Of a stretch of 6,458 nucleotides of DNA, positions 5,864-6,458 are shown piece after piece. Numbering within the stretch: the stretch's first letter is position 1; the number at the start of each line of letters is the position of its first letter. The DNA comes from CAJBVG01 sp044337515. GTDB taxonomy: Bacteria > Bacteroidota > Bacteroidia > Sphingobacteriales > Sphingobacteriaceae. Under the pieces are notes generated by a model. It searched no databases and had not been told where the DNA came from. It was given only the letters and a program-made list of their open reading frames with translations. The position numbers and the translations under genes are program-made. The stretch is from positions 1-6,458 of the forward strand of contig JBIINK010000080.1 of assembly GCA_044337515.1 (NCBI GenBank). Reading direction: 5' to 3'.

Positions 5864-6457
5864 TTAATCTGAATTCCTTAAAAAAGGAAATTGCCTTCTA
5901 TTAAGTTCCAACTCGTAAGCAGATAAAGTATGTGTATGAACTTCTGCCGAAGTACTAGTATACTCACATGTTCCGAATGGGTGATATATACTGCTGTGTC
6001 CGACGTGTGGTATCTGATTCCCATCTTCACCAATACGATTCACTCCAATAACGTAAGTTTGATTTTCAATAGCTCTTGCTTTTAGTAATGCATCCCAATG
6101 CTCCATTCTTTTTTCTGGCCAATTGGCAACAAAAACTAACACATCATACGGGTTATCTTTATTGTTTCTTAACCATACAGGGAAACGCAAATCGTAGCAA
6201 ATGTTTAAATTTATTTTCCAACCCTTGTACTCAATAATTAATTTTTTATCACCAGCAGTATAATGTTTATGCTCGTCACCCATGCCAAAAAGGTGACGCT
6301 TGTTATAATGTTTTATTGTACCATCTGCAGCTGTCCATATCAGTCGGTTGTAATAGTTTCCATTATCTTCAATAATTATACTACCCGCAATTGCACAGTT
6401 TTTTAATTGAGCCATACTTAACATCCACTGCACTGTAACACCATTCATTTGTTCTGC
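5864..6457 (-). CDS. Nitrilase-superfamily amidase, omega-amidase (YafV/Nit2) type, 5' part missing
   Basis: The frame runs off the right edge; 197 C-terminal residues are visible, beginning AEQMNGVTVQWM. The internal ATG at 6448 is not the start, because family sequence continues above it and about 60 residues, including the catalytic glutamate, are missing. The catalytic lysine is in YNKRHLFGMGDEH (visible residue 53) and the nucleophilic cysteine in LNICYDLRFP (residue 87); MEHWDALLKARAIENQTYVIGVNR (118-141) is typical of the YafV-like branch. Such cytoplasmic enzymes hydrolyse omega-amides such as 2-oxoglutaramate or 2-oxosuccinamate, by-products of glutamine- or asparagine-dependent transamination. 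The same strand carries the ABC operon downstream after 118 nt (to the ATG), with no evident functional link. A general carbon-nitrogen hydrolase with another amide substrate cannot be excluded. The stop codon is followed at once by a tandem repeat. Confidence 0.9.
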   Translation of the reverse strand, partial: AEQMNGVTVQWMLSMAQLKNCAIAGSIIIEDNGNYYNRLIWTAADGTIKHYNKRHLFGMGDEHKHYTAGDKKLIIEYKGWKINLNICYDLRFPVWLRNNKDNPYDVLVFVANWPEKRMEHWDALLKARAIENQTYVIGVNRIGEDGNQIPHVGHSSIYHPFGTCEYTSTSAEVHTHTLSAYELELNRRQFPFLRNSD

Positions 6458-6458
6458 A

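Overview
The window looks like ordinary chromosomal DNA from a member of the Bacteroidota, most likely class Flavobacteriia or a near relative. Evidence: the sequence is AT-rich; the first gene belongs to DUF4294, a family known from Bacteroidota; bacillithiol synthesis by BshB1 is common in that phylum; there are no strong Shine-Dalgarno sequences before the starts; and promoter-like TAnnTTTG boxes sit just upstream of two start codons. No phage, plasmid, transposon, CRISPR or RNA gene is visible. Species cannot be named from this window.

Left part, plus strand: the 3' end of a DUF4294 gene (2-430), a repeat-built inverted repeat (419-503), a promoter-like box (508-515) and a complete bshB1 (521-1243), which encodes the deacetylase of bacillithiol synthesis. 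A strong, nearly symmetrical hairpin terminator (1245-1278) closes this half and probably serves both converging transcription units.

Right part, minus strand, in order of transcription: the 3' two thirds of a nitrilase-superfamily amidase of the omega-amidase type (5864-6457, cut by the right edge), then a four-gene export operon: ABC ATPase (5745-5068), two paralogous MacB/FtsX-type permeases (5075-3846 and 3844-2582) and a periplasmic adaptor protein (2495-1377). The ATPase overlaps the first permease by 8 nt, and the permeases are one base apart, so translation is probably coupled. Together they predict a MacAB-like tripartite exporter in which ATPase and permease are separate polypeptides and the permease has been duplicated in tandem. 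No TolC-type outer-membrane channel is encoded here, so it would have to come from elsewhere. The substrate cannot be read from the sequence.

No gene-free stretch exceeds 133 nt. The least expected content is in the short spacers. Three of them hold tandem repeats with 7-, 8- or 14-nt periods, and an array starts at, or within 1 nt of, the stop codon of the upstream gene in each case. Because the periods are not multiples of three and the units contain stop triplets, the arrays place stops in all three frames just after the gene ends. In the 8-nt array the differences between units simply exchange TAA, TGA and TAG. This is the main observation to follow up. The genes themselves look conventional, and I see no clear new biological system.
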